Below, piece by piece: positions 10,851 to 19,880 of a stretch of DNA of 64,000 nt (position 1 is the first letter of the stretch; each line of letters starts with the position of its first letter). Made by a program: the position numbers and the translations under genes. Source of the DNA: Rhizobium sp. NFR07 (GTDB lineage Bacteria; Pseudomonadota; Alphaproteobacteria; Rhizobiales; Rhizobiaceae). Below the pieces are notes generated by a model. The model worked only from the letters and a program-made list of their open reading frames with translations. It was not told the origin of the DNA and made no database searches. The stretch spans positions 496,001 to 560,000 of the forward strand of contig NZ_FOKM01000003.1 in assembly GCF_900111905.1 (NCBI RefSeq). Reading direction: 5' to 3'.

Positions 10851-11588
10851 TCAGCCGAAAGATCGGATCAGGCTGCCCACAAGAAGGTTCCAGCCATCGA
10901 TCAGGACGAAGAAGAGAATCTTGAACGGCAGGGAGATCGATGTCGGGGGCAGCATCATCATGCCCATCGCCATGGTGATGGCGGCGACGATCATGTCGAT
11001 GACCAGGAAGGGCAGGATGATCAGGAAGCCGATCTCGAATCCTCGCCTGATCTCCGACAGCATGAAGGCCGGGATAAGCACCCGGTAGTCGATGGACTCG
11101 GCCGTGCCGACGGACTGGCCGCGTTCGCGAGCGATGTCGACGAACAGCGCGAGATCCTTGTCGCGCGTGTTGGCGGACATGAAGACGCGGAATGGCTCGG
11201 CAATGCGCTGGACTGCTTCGGCTTCGGTCACCTGGTTCTGTAGGAGCGGCTGCACACCTTCATTCCAGGCCCGGTCGAAGGTCGGCGACATGACGTAGAA
11301 GGTCATGAACAGCGCCATCGAGATAAGGATCATGTTGGACGGGGCCGAGGCAAGGCCCATGCCGGAGCGCAGGATCGAGAAGGCGATGACGAAGCGCGGA
11401 AAGCTCGTCACCATGATCAGGATGCCCGGCGCGACGGAGAGAACCGTCAACAGGCCGAAAGTACGGATGATCCAGGCTGCCGCTGAACCATCGACCGGCA
11501 AGTTCAGGAGATCCGCCGGCGATTGCTGGGCAAGGGCCACGCCGGGAATAACCAGCAGGGCGAAGAACACTGAGAGCAATCGAATCAT
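10851..11588 (-). CDS. fliP: Flagellar biosynthesis protein FliP
   Basis: 245 residues, normal length. Core membrane component of the flagellar type III export gate. It begins with a cleavable signal peptide (MIRLLSVFFALLVIPGVALA), typical of FliP, followed by conserved PFL, SFPRFVIAFSILR and DMIVAAITMAMGMMMLPP segments and several membrane helices. The ATG at 11588 is chosen because it begins the signal peptide; the frame is open only about 13 codons further. It is the last gene of the long rod/ring operon read on the minus strand. A 161-base gap separates it from fliL, larger than elsewhere in the operon, and I see no gene there. Confidence 0.96.
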   Translation of the reverse strand: MIRLLSVFFALLVIPGVALAQQSPADLLNLPVDGSAAAWIIRTFGLLTVLSVAPGILIMVTSFPRFVIAFSILRSGMGLASAPSNMILISMALFMTFYVMSPTFDRAWNEGVQPLLQNQVTEAEAVQRIAEPFRVFMSANTRDKDLALFVDIARERGQSVGTAESIDYRVLIPAFMLSEIRRGFEIGFLIILPFLVIDMIVAAITMAMGMMMLPPTSISLPFKILFFVLIDGWNLLVGSLIRSFG

Positions 11589-11749
11589 TGGGCCACGACA
11601 GTTACCAAGGTCGCCTTCGATAAGCGCTCATGCCGCCCGGGCGTCAACTCCCGATCGGCCGCGATGGGCGGTCATGAACAAGAACGTTGGTGAGATGGTC
11701 CGCGGGGTGGCCGACAGGCCGCAGTGCAACGATCAGGCCGGGACGGCCG

Positions 11750-12247
11750 TCACTCGATGACAAAGGTGCGGAACATCACCCGGGCAACCTTGCCCTGGGA
11801 GCGAAGTGCTGCGCGTTCCTGAATATCATCGCGCAGATACTGGAAGCCACGCGGGCCTTCGATCTGCTGCAGCGAGACGGTGCGCAGATAGGCCATAATG
11901 TCCTGGTGGACGCTTTCGGCCAGCGGCAGCTCCGGCGGGCCGTTGAAGGCCAGCGCCACTTCAAGCCTCACCCAGTTATCGGAGGGATAGGCGAGATTGG
12001 TGGTAATCGGTTCAAGCAGGACGACGCCGTTTGCCTCGGTGGCGATATGAGGAATGCCCTCCGCGCCGCCCTTCGCCTCGCCTTCCGCCTTCTCTTCGAC
12101 GGCAGGCTCGGCACTCTTGGGCGCGATCATTCCGCCGAGAAACCAGCCGCCGCCGGCCCCGACCAGCGTCAGGATGACAATCCCCGCGATAAGCAGGATG
12201 GGCGAGGATTTCTTCGCGCCCGCTTCGCCCTGTGCTTCTTCCGCCAT
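11750..12247 (-). CDS. fliL: Flagellar basal-body-associated protein FliL
   Basis: 165 residues. Single-pass inner-membrane protein that associates with the stator/basal body and supports torque. It has a short cytoplasmic N-terminus, one membrane helix at about residues 16-43 (SPILLIAGIVILTLVG then GGGWFLGGMIA), an acidic/Ala linker and the periplasmic FliL domain ending VARVMFRTFVIE. Start ATG at 12247, 24 bases after the flgH stop. It belongs to the same operon as flgH and fliP. Confidence 0.93.
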   Translation of the reverse strand: MAEEAQGEAGAKKSSPILLIAGIVILTLVGAGGGWFLGGMIAPKSAEPAVEEKAEGEAKGGAEGIPHIATEANGVVLLEPITTNLAYPSDNWVRLEVALAFNGPPELPLAESVHQDIMAYLRTVSLQQIEGPRGFQYLRDDIQERAALRSQGKVARVMFRTFVIE

Positions 12248-12271
12248 GATGCCCTACCCTTCCCTATGCGC

Positions 12272-12991
12272 TTAGAACGGCGAGAACAGATCGACGACCT
12301 GCTGGCCGACCGGCGGCTGCTGCATTTCCATCAGACGGCCGCGGCCGCCATAGGAGATACGCGCTTCGGCGATCTTGTCGTAGGAAACCATGTTCTGGGA
12401 ATCGACGTCCTTGGGACGCACGATACCGGCGACGTTGAGGATGCGGATCTCGTGGTTGACGCGGACTTCCTGCGAGCCGCTGATCAGGAGATTGCCGTTT
12501 TCCAGAATGCCCGTCACGACGGCCGCGACGAGCAAGGTCAGGGTTTCCGACCGCTTCGTCTTGCCCTTGCCCTGACTGTCGGTATCGGAATCCGTTCCCA
12601 TGTCGCCGGACGTGCCGGTATCCGTGCTGAAGCCGAGGAAGTTCTTGATGCCGGCATTCCATTTCAGGCTGGTCGAATTGGTGCGGCTACGCTCGGTTTC
12701 GTTGTCGAAATTCGCCTTGTCGTTGATCTTGATGTCGACCGTCAGGATGTCGCCGACATTGAGCGCCCGGGCGTCCTTGAAGAGGGCCGCCTGGTTGTCG
12801 CTCCACAGCGAATAGCCGCTTGCCATCTGGCGCGGCTGCTTAGGATAGGACGACATCTGCGGCGCCTGCGCATATTGCAGGCCGCTGCCGATCGGGCTCA
12901 TGGCGGGCGCGTTGCCGATTTCCTTGAGCGTCTGGCTCTGGCAGCCAGCCAGGAAGAGGACAGCCAACAGGGCGGGAGCGCGTTTCATCAT
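12272..12991 (-). CDS. flgH: Flagellar L-ring lipoprotein FlgH
   Basis: 239 residues. Forms the outer-membrane L-ring around the rod. The signal peptide ends in a lipobox (LFLAGC, Cys at about 17), so the mature protein is a lipoprotein. Conserved FlgH stretches include SLWSDNQAALFKDARALNVG, GDILTVDI and ISGSQEVRVNHEIRILNVAG, ending VGQQVVDLFSPF. The start ATG overlaps the motE stop by four bases, indicating translational coupling. Confidence 0.95.
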   Translation of the reverse strand: MMKRAPALLAVLFLAGCQSQTLKEIGNAPAMSPIGSGLQYAQAPQMSSYPKQPRQMASGYSLWSDNQAALFKDARALNVGDILTVDIKINDKANFDNETERSRTNSTSLKWNAGIKNFLGFSTDTGTSGDMGTDSDTDSQGKGKTKRSETLTLLVAAVVTGILENGNLLISGSQEVRVNHEIRILNVAGIVRPKDVDSQNMVSYDKIAEARISYGGRGRLMEMQQPPVGQQVVDLFSPF

Positions 12992-13545
12992 GATGGTGCT
13001 TTCGCGGATTGAGTAGAAGTCTTCGAGGTATTGGGATCGGAAGCGCTGGAGATGATCGTCGAGATCGCTCCCGCCTTCTGCGGATCCATTTCACTGAGGA
13101 AGAGAGCCGATTGGCGCGCCGGAAGCTGCATGATGATCGCGGCTGCGATCTCCATGCGCATTTCCTCCAGCTGCGGTGCCGCGGCATCCGGCTTCATCGT
13201 CTTGAATATGTCGACCAAGCCCGCCTGGGCGCGCTGGAGGAAATCGTTCCGGCGCTTCAGCCAGTCCTGATACTCGGTCGTGCGGTCCTCGAGCGTCTTC
13301 ATCCGGCTGTCGATGTCGGCCTGAAGGGTTTCGAGTTCCTGCTTCTGCATCAGGTAGCGCTGGTCGCGGGCTGCGTCGGCAATGTTGGTGCAGAATTTCT
13401 GGATCTCGTCCTGGGTGGACAATTCGGAGACCATGGACGGCTGCTGGGCATTGACCTGCGGCACGAGCATCATGAGACCCCCGACGACAAGCAGTCGCTT
13501 CGCCAGCTTGCGGGAGATGCTGATGGTGAAGAGTGCGTCATTCAT
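12988..13545 (-). CDS. motE: MotE-like periplasmic motility protein
   Basis: 185 residues. N-terminal hydrophobic segment with cleavage-like end (LVVGGLMMLVPQVNAQQ), then a coiled-coil region (about 60-125) and a C-terminal MgtE-N-like helical domain (AAAIIMQLPARQSALFLSEM). This matches the position and architecture of rhizobial MotE, described as a periplasmic chaperone stabilising the motor protein MotC. MotC itself is not in this window. It sits between flgI and flgH with 4-base overlaps on both sides, so it is tightly coupled to ring assembly. Confidence 0.85.
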   Translation of the reverse strand: MNDALFTISISRKLAKRLLVVGGLMMLVPQVNAQQPSMVSELSTQDEIQKFCTNIADAARDQRYLMQKQELETLQADIDSRMKTLEDRTTEYQDWLKRRNDFLQRAQAGLVDIFKTMKPDAAAPQLEEMRMEIAAAIIMQLPARQSALFLSEMDPQKAGAISTIISSASDPNTSKTSTQSAKAPS

Positions 13546-14660
13546 TGCAGCACGAGCTCCGCTTGAAGGGCGCCGGCGGACTTGATGCCCTGCAGGATCG
13601 CGATGATGCCGTCCGGCTTGACGCCGATGCTGTTGAGGCCGGCCACGAGCGTGCGCAGATCCGGGCCATTCAGAATTGCCACCTGACCGCCATCCTTCAT
13701 CGCCATGATGTCTGTCATGGGCTGAACGGCCGTTTCGCCGCGCGAGAAGGGTTCCGGCTGGATAACCTGCGGGGTCTCCGAGACCTGGACGGTGAGCGTG
13801 CCGTAGCTGACCGCGACGCGCGACACCTTGACGTCGGCGCCGATGACGATCGTGCCGGTGCGTTCGTTGACCACGACCTTGGCCGGCGTATCGGTTTCGA
13901 CGGCGAGGTTTTCGATCTCGGCCATCAGACGGGTCAGGTCGGCCGACTTCGGCTTCTCGACGATGACTTCCTGGCTGTCGCGTGCCTCGGCGATCGGGCC
14001 GCCATAGCGCCTGGACGCATGGGCATTGACCGTATCGGCGATGCGCACGGCGGTGGAAAAATCGGGATTGCGAAGCTGCAGGACGAGGTTGACGCCGTCC
14101 TTGAACTTCGAGGGCAGCTCGCGCTCGATGATCGCGCCGTTCGGCACCCGGCCGGCGGTCGTTACACCTTCGGTCAGCGTCGCGGCCTGGCCCTGGGCGG
14201 AAAAGCCCGAGACGATCAACGACCCTTGAGCAACGGCATAGATCTGGCCGTCGGCGCCGGTAAGCGACGTCATGACGAGTGTACCGCCGCGCAGCGAGGT
14301 AGCATCGCCCATGGACGAGACATTGACGTCCATGCGGCTGCCGGGGCTGGCAAAGGGCGGCAGGTTTGCGGTGACCATGACGGCCGCGACGTTCTTGGCG
14401 TTCGACTGGCTGCCCTGGGTCGAGATACCAAGGTTCTGCAGCATGGCGCGCATGGACTGGTCGGTAAAGGGCGAGGAACGCAGGCTGTCGCCGGATCCCT
14501 GGAGGCCGACGACGAGACCATAGCCGATCAACTGGTTGTCACGTCCCGACTGGAGGGAGGCGATATCCTTGATGCGGGCGACGTCGGCGGCTGCAGCAAC
14601 TCCGGCTCCGACCGTCGAGGCGACGAGAGCCAAGGCTGCAAGAAGAACTGAAAACCTCAT
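13542..14660 (-). CDS. flgI: Flagellar P-ring protein FlgI
   Basis: 372 residues, usual size. Periplasmic P-ring surrounding the rod in the peptidoglycan layer. Signal peptide (MRFSVLLAALALVASTVGAG, Ala-rich cleavage zone about 25), then ARIKDIASLQSGRDNQLIGY and GLVVGLQGSGDS, both characteristic, and VVNERTGTIVIGADVKVS near residue 290. It overlaps flgA upstream and motE downstream by four bases each. Its assembly depends on the FlgA chaperone encoded just before it. Confidence 0.97.
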   Translation of the reverse strand: MRFSVLLAALALVASTVGAGVAAAADVARIKDIASLQSGRDNQLIGYGLVVGLQGSGDSLRSSPFTDQSMRAMLQNLGISTQGSQSNAKNVAAVMVTANLPPFASPGSRMDVNVSSMGDATSLRGGTLVMTSLTGADGQIYAVAQGSLIVSGFSAQGQAATLTEGVTTAGRVPNGAIIERELPSKFKDGVNLVLQLRNPDFSTAVRIADTVNAHASRRYGGPIAEARDSQEVIVEKPKSADLTRLMAEIENLAVETDTPAKVVVNERTGTIVIGADVKVSRVAVSYGTLTVQVSETPQVIQPEPFSRGETAVQPMTDIMAMKDGGQVAILNGPDLRTLVAGLNSIGVKPDGIIAILQGIKSAGALQAELVLQ

Positions 14661-15133
14661 TTCGCCATCACCTGTATCGTTCCGTCGGCCATCACGGTGC
14701 CGTTCACGATCATGCCGGAATCGGTATTGCGGACGCGGATGACATCGCCGACCGCGGCGTCCTCAAGCGGCGTGCCGCCCGCCGAAATGGTCATTGTTCC
14801 CATGGCGAAGACGAGCCGGATCGGCGTGCCGCGGGTAACCGCATAGGGCTCGCGCAAGCCGGCCAGCGTGATCGTGCGGCCGGGCAGCAGCGTGCGCTTG
14901 CTGACCATGCCGGTAACCTCGGAAACCTTCTGGGCATAACCGCTGGACAGGTTGGGGTTGGTCACATCGACCTCTTCCACCCTGCCGGCCGAAATCACTT
15001 CGCCGGGATAGATGATCTGCAACGGAACGACCGCCGTTCCCATCTCGGCCGCAGCCGGCGAGAACGAAAGACCGAAGGCGAGCGACCATGCGGCCACTGC
15101 GGCATGCAATGCGTTTTTCCGGCGAAACTTCAT
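14657..15133 (-). CDS. flgA: P-ring assembly chaperone FlgA
   Basis: 158 residues. Periplasmic chaperone for FlgI. Basic N-terminus and hydrophobic core of a signal peptide (WSLAFGLSFSPAAAE), followed by a SAF-type domain (PGEVISAGRVEEVDV, LPGRTITLAGL) and the end GDVIRVRNTDSGMIVNGTV. It is short compared with enterobacterial FlgA but typical of rhizobia. The stop overlaps the flgI start by four bases. Confidence 0.93.
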   Translation of the reverse strand: MKFRRKNALHAAVAAWSLAFGLSFSPAAAEMGTAVVPLQIIYPGEVISAGRVEEVDVTNPNLSSGYAQKVSEVTGMVSKRTLLPGRTITLAGLREPYAVTRGTPIRLVFAMGTMTISAGGTPLEDAAVGDVIRVRNTDSGMIVNGTVMADGTIQVMAK

Positions 15134-15151
15134 GTCTGCCTCTCCTGTTTT

Positions 15152-15940
15152 TTACTTCAGGTTTTTGCTGACGATCGATGCCATTTCATCTGCAGTGGTG
15201 ATGACCTTGGAGTTCATCTCGTAGGCGCGCTGCGCGGAGATCAGGTTGGTGATCTCCTTGACCGCGTCGACGTTCGAGGTTTCAAGGTAACCCTGCTTCA
15301 GATAACCGAAGCCCGGATCTTCCGGGACGGCCACGATCGCCTCGCCCGATGCCAGCGTCTGGCCGAAAAGGTTGTCGCCGAGCGGCTGAAGGCCTGCCTC
15401 GTTTACGAAATTGGCGATCTGCAGCTGACCGACTTCCTGGAACTCGGTCTCGTTGCCGATGCGCACCATGACCTGGCCCGTGCGGGTGATCTGGGTTTCG
15501 CTGGCGTCAGCCGGGATCGTGATGTTCGGGATGACGGCATAACCGTCGATCGTCACCAGCTGGCCATCGGCGTTCTGGTTGAAGGCGCCAGCGCGGCTAT
15601 AGAGCGTCGTGCCGTCCGGAGACGCGATCTGGAACCAGCCGCGACCGACCAGCGCCACGTCGAGCGGGTTTTCCGTCTGGGTCAGTTCACCCTGGGTATG
15701 GATGTTGCGAACGGCGGAGGTCTGGACGCCGAGACCGATATTGGCACCTTCCGGAACGATCGCCTGGTTGGCGCGGTTCGGCACGCCCTGGGCGCGCTCG
15801 CTCTGATAAAGAAGATCGGTGAACTCGGCACGCGCGCGCTTGTAGCCCGTCGTGTTGATGTTGGCGATGTTGTTGGCGATGACTTCCAGATTGGTCTGCT
15901 GGGCATCCATGCCCGTCGCTGCGACGGAAAGCGCTCTCAT
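15152..15940 (-). CDS. flgG: Distal rod protein FlgG
   Basis: 262 residues, standard. Forms the distal rod. N-terminal flagellar rod signature ([20 protein letters not shown] then [20 protein letters not shown]) and C-terminal [20 protein letters not shown] motif shared by rod and hook proteins. Exported without a cleaved signal. Located between fliE and flgA in the operon. Confidence 0.97.
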   Translation of the reverse strand: MRALSVAATGMDAQQTNLEVIANNIANINTTGYKRARAEFTDLLYQSERAQGVPNRANQAIVPEGANIGLGVQTSAVRNIHTQGELTQTENPLDVALVGRGWFQIASPDGTTLYSRAGAFNQNADGQLVTIDGYAVIPNITIPADASETQITRTGQVMVRIGNETEFQEVGQLQIANFVNEAGLQPLGDNLFGQTLASGEAIVAVPEDPGFGYLKQGYLETSNVDAVKEITNLISAQRAYEMNSKVITTADEMASIVSKNLK

Positions 15941-15957
15941 GTCTTCGTCCTTAAATG

Positions 15958-16305
15958 CTAGATCTGCATCTTGGTGATGTCGAGGTAGGCGCTGACGATC
16001 TTGTCGCGCACTGCAAGCGCGGTCTGCAGCGACTGCTGCGCATCAAGAACCGCGTCCACGACTTCACGCGTGTTCGCCTTGCCCTGGATGGCCTTGAACG
16101 ACATGGTTTCGGCACCCTTGATGCTGTCGACCGCGCCGCTTGCCATGTTGCCTAGCACCTCGGCAAAGTTCATGCCCGTGTTCTGGCCGGGGGTCAGCGC
16201 AGTGCTGCCGAGCCCCTGGGTTTCCGTGCTCGAGCCGAGCGAGGAGATGCCATCGAGGCCCTTGGTGAAGGACAGCGAGCTTACGTTCTGGATCTTGTCA
16301 ATCAT
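15958..16305 (-). CDS. fliE: Hook-basal body protein FliE
   Basis: 115 residues. Small adapter between the MS ring and the proximal rod, exported early. The C-terminal half carries the family pattern ([20 protein letters not shown], then [20 protein letters not shown]). The ATG overlaps the flgC stop (TAATG arrangement), indicating coupling. Confidence 0.92.
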   Translation of the reverse strand: MIDKIQNVSSLSFTKGLDGISSLGSSTETQGLGSTALTPGQNTGMNFAEVLGNMASGAVDSIKGAETMSFKAIQGKANTREVVDAVLDAQQSLQTALAVRDKIVSAYLDITKMQI

Positions 16306-16724
16306 TAGCCGCTACTCTTCAGGAGATCGATGGTGGCTGCGACGAGTTCGCGGGTCTGCTTGATCGTCTGCAGGTTGGCGTCATAGGAACGATTGGCTTC
16401 GCGCATGTCGGCCATTTCGATCAGCATGTTGACGTTCGGAAGCTTGACCATGCCGCGTTCGTCGGCGGCCGGATGATCGGGATCGTATTCCTCGATGAAC
16501 TTGCCCTGGTCGACGCCGATCTTCTTGACGCCGACGAGGTCGACGCCGGAGGCCTTATCGAGCTCTTCACCGAAGGTGATCAACTTGCGCCGATAGGGAT
16601 CGGCACCCGGCGTGTCGCCGGTGGAGCGTGCGTTGGCGATGTTTTCGGAAACGACGCGCAGGCGGGTGGCCTGCGCTTCGAGGCCCGAGCCTGCTATCTT
16701 GGAAGCAGCTGAAAGCGGATCCAT
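16305..16724 (-). CDS. flgC: Proximal rod protein FlgC
   Basis: 139 residues. Proximal rod component. N-terminal [20 protein letters not shown] and [20 protein letters not shown] match the rod family; the C-terminus has [20 protein letters not shown]. It is three bases after flgB. Confidence 0.96.
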   Translation of the reverse strand: MDPLSAASKIAGSGLEAQATRLRVVSENIANARSTGDTPGADPYRRKLITFGEELDKASGVDLVGVKKIGVDQGKFIEEYDPDHPAADERGMVKLPNVNMLIEMADMREANRSYDANLQTIKQTRELVAATIDLLKSSG

Positions 16725-16727
16725 GCT

Positions 16728-17114
16728 TTACCTCTTAACGGTCAACAACATCATGCTGTGGAACGACTTCACCAGTCCCGTGCTGAGCTCGTACTGGCGC
16801 TTGATTTCACCGGTCTTGCTCAGTTCCTGAGACAGGGACACGGTATTTCCCGACTCCTGGATGCCGATCTCGTTGTTGAGTTCGGAATCCTTGATGTCGA
16901 TGTCTTCGCTCAAGTCGTTGGACGCGAAATGAGCCGGGTTGGTGCGAGCCATCGGGACGTGGGTCTGATCGAGGACAGCCTCGAACGGTGTCACGTCCTT
17001 GGACTTGAAATTCGGCGTGGTGGAGTTGGCTATGTTGCCGGCAACAACTTCCTGCCGCACCGACAGCCATTCGGCCTGACGGGATGCGAGATTGAACAGC
17101 TGAATCGGTTGCAT
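16728..17114 (-). CDS. flgB: Proximal rod protein FlgB
   Basis: 128 residues. First proximal-rod protein. Recognisable rod signature VAGNIANSTTPNFKSKDVTP at about residue 25. The C-terminus (ELSTGLVKSFHSMMLLTVKR) aligns with FlgB. A 53-base gap separates it from the preceding unknown gene. Confidence 0.95.
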   Translation of the reverse strand: MQPIQLFNLASRQAEWLSVRQEVVAGNIANSTTPNFKSKDVTPFEAVLDQTHVPMARTNPAHFASNDLSEDIDIKDSELNNEIGIQESGNTVSLSQELSKTGEIKRQYELSTGLVKSFHSMMLLTVKR

Positions 17115-17167
17115 AGGCTTTACTCCATCATCTGAGAGGAACCTATGTTAGTAAGCTTGCGTCGGAC

Positions 17168-17722
17168 TTACGGAGTTGCCGACGCCTGGTCCCGATAGAT
17201 CTCTCCGCTCGAAGTAATGATGACCCAGCGGCCGTCGCGTTGCTCCAGCGTCGCGACCTTGCTGTTGTCCGGCAGGATCGAACCGATCCTGACCATGTAC
17301 ATGCCCGAGCCGTCCTCGATCAGCGCACGGCCATTGGCAACATGCAGCAGCCGGAACTTGCCGGTTCCCGGCATGGGCTGCTGTTCGAGCGGCGCGCCCT
17401 GCTCTTCGCGTCCAAGCGACGAAACGGTGGCGGTCGTCAGCTGGTCCAACGGATCGATCGGGAGCGACTGATCCTTGGTGCGGTCGATCATCGCCAGCGG
17501 CGAAACGCTGAACACCTCGCGCGGCGGCGCAGGCGGCAGGTCGCGCGTGTTTTCAAAAGGATCGATGCGCAGTCCGAACTTGTCCTCGTTGAGGAAGACG
17601 TACCAGGGAAAGAAAGCCGAGGCGGCGGCCAGCATGATGCCGGCCCCGACGAGGACCTTGTCGCCGAGCCGCGAAGGCTCCTGGCGTCGTGCCGTCGCTT
17701 TTCCTTGCCGTGAAATGCTCAT
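17168..17722 (-). CDS. Conserved flagellar-operon protein, single membrane anchor
   Basis: 184 residues. A basic cytoplasmic N-terminus (about 25 residues) precedes one membrane helix (VLVGAGIMLAAASAFFPWYV); the remainder, with a Pro-rich linker around residues 65-70, would be periplasmic and ends with a small beta-rich domain (about 120-180). No named domain recognised. The position between fliI and flgB, 7 bases after fliI, is typical of unannotated rhizobial flagellar genes, so a structural or assembly role is inferred from context only. Confidence 0.7.
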   Translation of the reverse strand: MSISRQGKATARRQEPSRLGDKVLVGAGIMLAAASAFFPWYVFLNEDKFGLRIDPFENTRDLPPAPPREVFSVSPLAMIDRTKDQSLPIDPLDQLTTATVSSLGREEQGAPLEQQPMPGTGKFRLLHVANGRALIEDGSGMYMVRIGSILPDNSKVATLEQRDGRWVIITSSGEIYRDQASATP

Positions 17723-17729
17723 GGCCGTG

Positions 17730-19145
17730 TCACCTTCTTGCTATGGCAGACTGTGCTGCGGGCTGGCCTGCCGCTGCGCGCAGGGAGTTTGCGAGATCCG
17801 CGTAGGCATCGGCCGCGGGCTTGTCGCCCGGCGTCTGCTTCAGGACCTCGTAAATGATCGGCACCTGCTTGATCGCCATGTCGAGATCCGGATCGCTGCC
17901 GGCGCGGTAGCCGCCGATCAGGCGCAGGTCGCGGGTCTCTTCATATTTGTGGATCAGGGACTTCAGGCGCGAGACCAGCTTTTCCTGCTCGTCCGTCCAG
18001 GCCTTGCGGGCGAGACGCGAGATCGATGCCAGCGGATTGATCGGCGGATAGCGGCCTTCTTCCGCGAGCGACCGGTCGAGCACGAGGTGCCCGTCGAGAA
18101 TGCCGCGGGTGCTGTCGGCGATCGGGTCGTTGTGGTTGTCGCCATCAACGAGGATCGAGATGATCGCGGTGATCGTCCCCTCGCCTTCCATGCCGGGCCC
18201 GGCGCGCTCGAGAAGTCGCGGCAGCTCGGTGAAGACGGATGCGGGATAACCACGGGCGATCGGCGGCTCGCCGGACGCCACGGCCACCTCGCGGATGGCA
18301 TGGGCAAAACGGGTCACGCTGTCGATGATGAAGAGGACGTTTTCACCCTTGTTGCGGAAATGCTCGGCAATCGTGACGCCGACCAGCGGCGCCATCTTGC
18401 GCAGCATCGGGCTTTCGTCGCTGGTGGCGACGACGACGATCGACTTCGCCATGTTGTCGCCGAGCGTGTCCTCGATGAATTCGCGCACTTCGCGGCCACG
18501 TTCGCCGACCAGCGAGATGACGACCTTGTCGAAGGCATCGGCACGCGCCAGCATGGACAGAAGCGTGGACTTGCCGACACCGGAACCGGCGAAGACGCCG
18601 AGGCGCTGGCCCAGGCAGAGCGGTGAAAAGATGTCGACCGCGCGCACGCCGGTGCGGAAACCGGTCTCGACGCGGCTGCGGCTCATCGACGGCGGTGCGG
18701 TGGTATTGATCGAGCGGGCGTCGATGCCGTGAATGAGCGCGCCCTTGCCATCGATCGGCTCGCAGAGCGAGCTGATCGTGCGGCCGCACCAGCTGTCATC
18801 GGGGGCAACACGGAAGGCACCCTGGCGGATGACGGTATCGCCGATACCGATCGGATCGCCCGGCTCGATCGGGCAGACATAGACCAAATCGGGCTCCACG
18901 CGGGTCACTTCGCCGAGATGCAGGCCCTTGGCCGTGCGGTGGCCGACGAACTCACCGAGACGCACATGCTTTGAAAGGCCGGCGACCGTATAGTGGCCGG
19001 CAGCAATGGTGCGCACGCTGCCGCCATGGGCGATCGATACGGACGGGTCGGTATAACGAGCGGCAAGGCTTGCAAGCTGAACGAGCTTGCCGCCCGCCAG
19101 AGCCTGGGTGACGGCGGGTTCTGACAACGGCGTTTCCATCATCAA
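17730..19145 (-). CDS. fliI: Flagellum-specific ATPase FliI
   Basis: About 471 residues. Cytoplasmic ATPase energising flagellar type III export, related to the F1 beta subunit. Walker A FAGSGVGKSTLLSML and Walker B region VLFIIDSVTRFAHAIREVA are intact, as is the substrate-proximal TRGILDGHLVLDR motif. The N-terminus MMMETPLSEP leaves a choice of adjacent ATGs. The start overlaps the flgF stop by four bases. Confidence 0.96.
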   Translation of the reverse strand: MMMETPLSEPAVTQALAGGKLVQLASLAARYTDPSVSIAHGGSVRTIAAGHYTVAGLSKHVRLGEFVGHRTAKGLHLGEVTRVEPDLVYVCPIEPGDPIGIGDTVIRQGAFRVAPDDSWCGRTISSLCEPIDGKGALIHGIDARSINTTAPPSMSRSRVETGFRTGVRAVDIFSPLCLGQRLGVFAGSGVGKSTLLSMLARADAFDKVVISLVGERGREVREFIEDTLGDNMAKSIVVVATSDESPMLRKMAPLVGVTIAEHFRNKGENVLFIIDSVTRFAHAIREVAVASGEPPIARGYPASVFTELPRLLERAGPGMEGEGTITAIISILVDGDNHNDPIADSTRGILDGHLVLDRSLAEEGRYPPINPLASISRLARKAWTDEQEKLVSRLKSLIHKYEETRDLRLIGGYRAGSDPDLDMAIKQVPIIYEVLKQTPGDKPAADAYADLANSLRAAAGQPAAQSAIARR

Positions 19146-19879
19146 CTATTGGAGCCGCCGAGTACCCGGATCGCATCGTCCATTGCCGATTCGCTGTCGC
19201 GCATCAGCGACGACATGCCCTCGAACGCCCGATTGACCTGGATCAGCTGGGTCATCTCGCGGATGCCGTTGACGTTCGACTGCTCGACATAGCCCTGGAC
19301 GACGGAGGTGTTGAATGCGTCGACGACCGGCTGGGGATTGTCGACCGGGATCACACCTTCGTTATCGTAGCGATTGAAGCCCTGGGAAATGTCTGCCGTG
19401 TAAAGACCGAGCTGGCCGACGATCACATCGTTCTGGCGAATGGTGCCATCGGCGCTGACAGTCGGCGGACCACCTTCGCGGTTGAGCTGGATCGGTGCGC
19501 CGCCTGCATCGAGCACGCTGAAACCGCGCGACGAGCGCAGCATTCCATTCGCGTCGAGGGTGAAACGGCCGTCGCGAGTGAGAACCTGGCCGGCAGGCGT
19601 ATCGATTGCGAACCAGGCATCGCCCTTGACCGCGAAGTCGAGCGGGTTGCCGGTCTGCTGCAGCTCGCCGCTGCGTGTCGCAAGATAGTCGTTGCCCTGG
19701 GTGACGAAGGCAACCTTTGCGTTGATGTCGTTGCTGGTCTTGCTCAAGACCTCATCAAACTTAACCTCGGTAGCCCGAAAGCCAACGGTGTTCATGTTGG
19801 CCATATTGTCGGCGATGGTGTTCAGGCGGCGCTCAAGCGCGATCTGAGAAGAAATACCGACATAAAGTCCGGACTGCAT
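19142..19879 (-). CDS. flgF: Proximal rod protein FlgF
   Basis: 245 residues. Rod protein between FlgC/FlgB and FlgG. N-terminus IALERRLNTIADNMANMNTV and C-terminus EQSNVNGIREMTQLIQVNRA carry the rod/hook family signatures. It lies one base after the DUF1217 gene and overlaps fliI. Confidence 0.95.
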   Translation of the reverse strand: MQSGLYVGISSQIALERRLNTIADNMANMNTVGFRATEVKFDEVLSKTSNDINAKVAFVTQGNDYLATRSGELQQTGNPLDFAVKGDAWFAIDTPAGQVLTRDGRFTLDANGMLRSSRGFSVLDAGGAPIQLNREGGPPTVSADGTIRQNDVIVGQLGLYTADISQGFNRYDNEGVIPVDNPQPVVDAFNTSVVQGYVEQSNVNGIREMTQLIQVNRAFEGMSSLMRDSESAMDDAIRVLGGSNS

Positions 19880-19880
19880 A

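Noticed and set aside
13533..14651. 372-residue open frame opposite flgI
   Set aside because: Reverse shadow of a well-supported gene; Arg/Asp/His-rich, no family resemblance.
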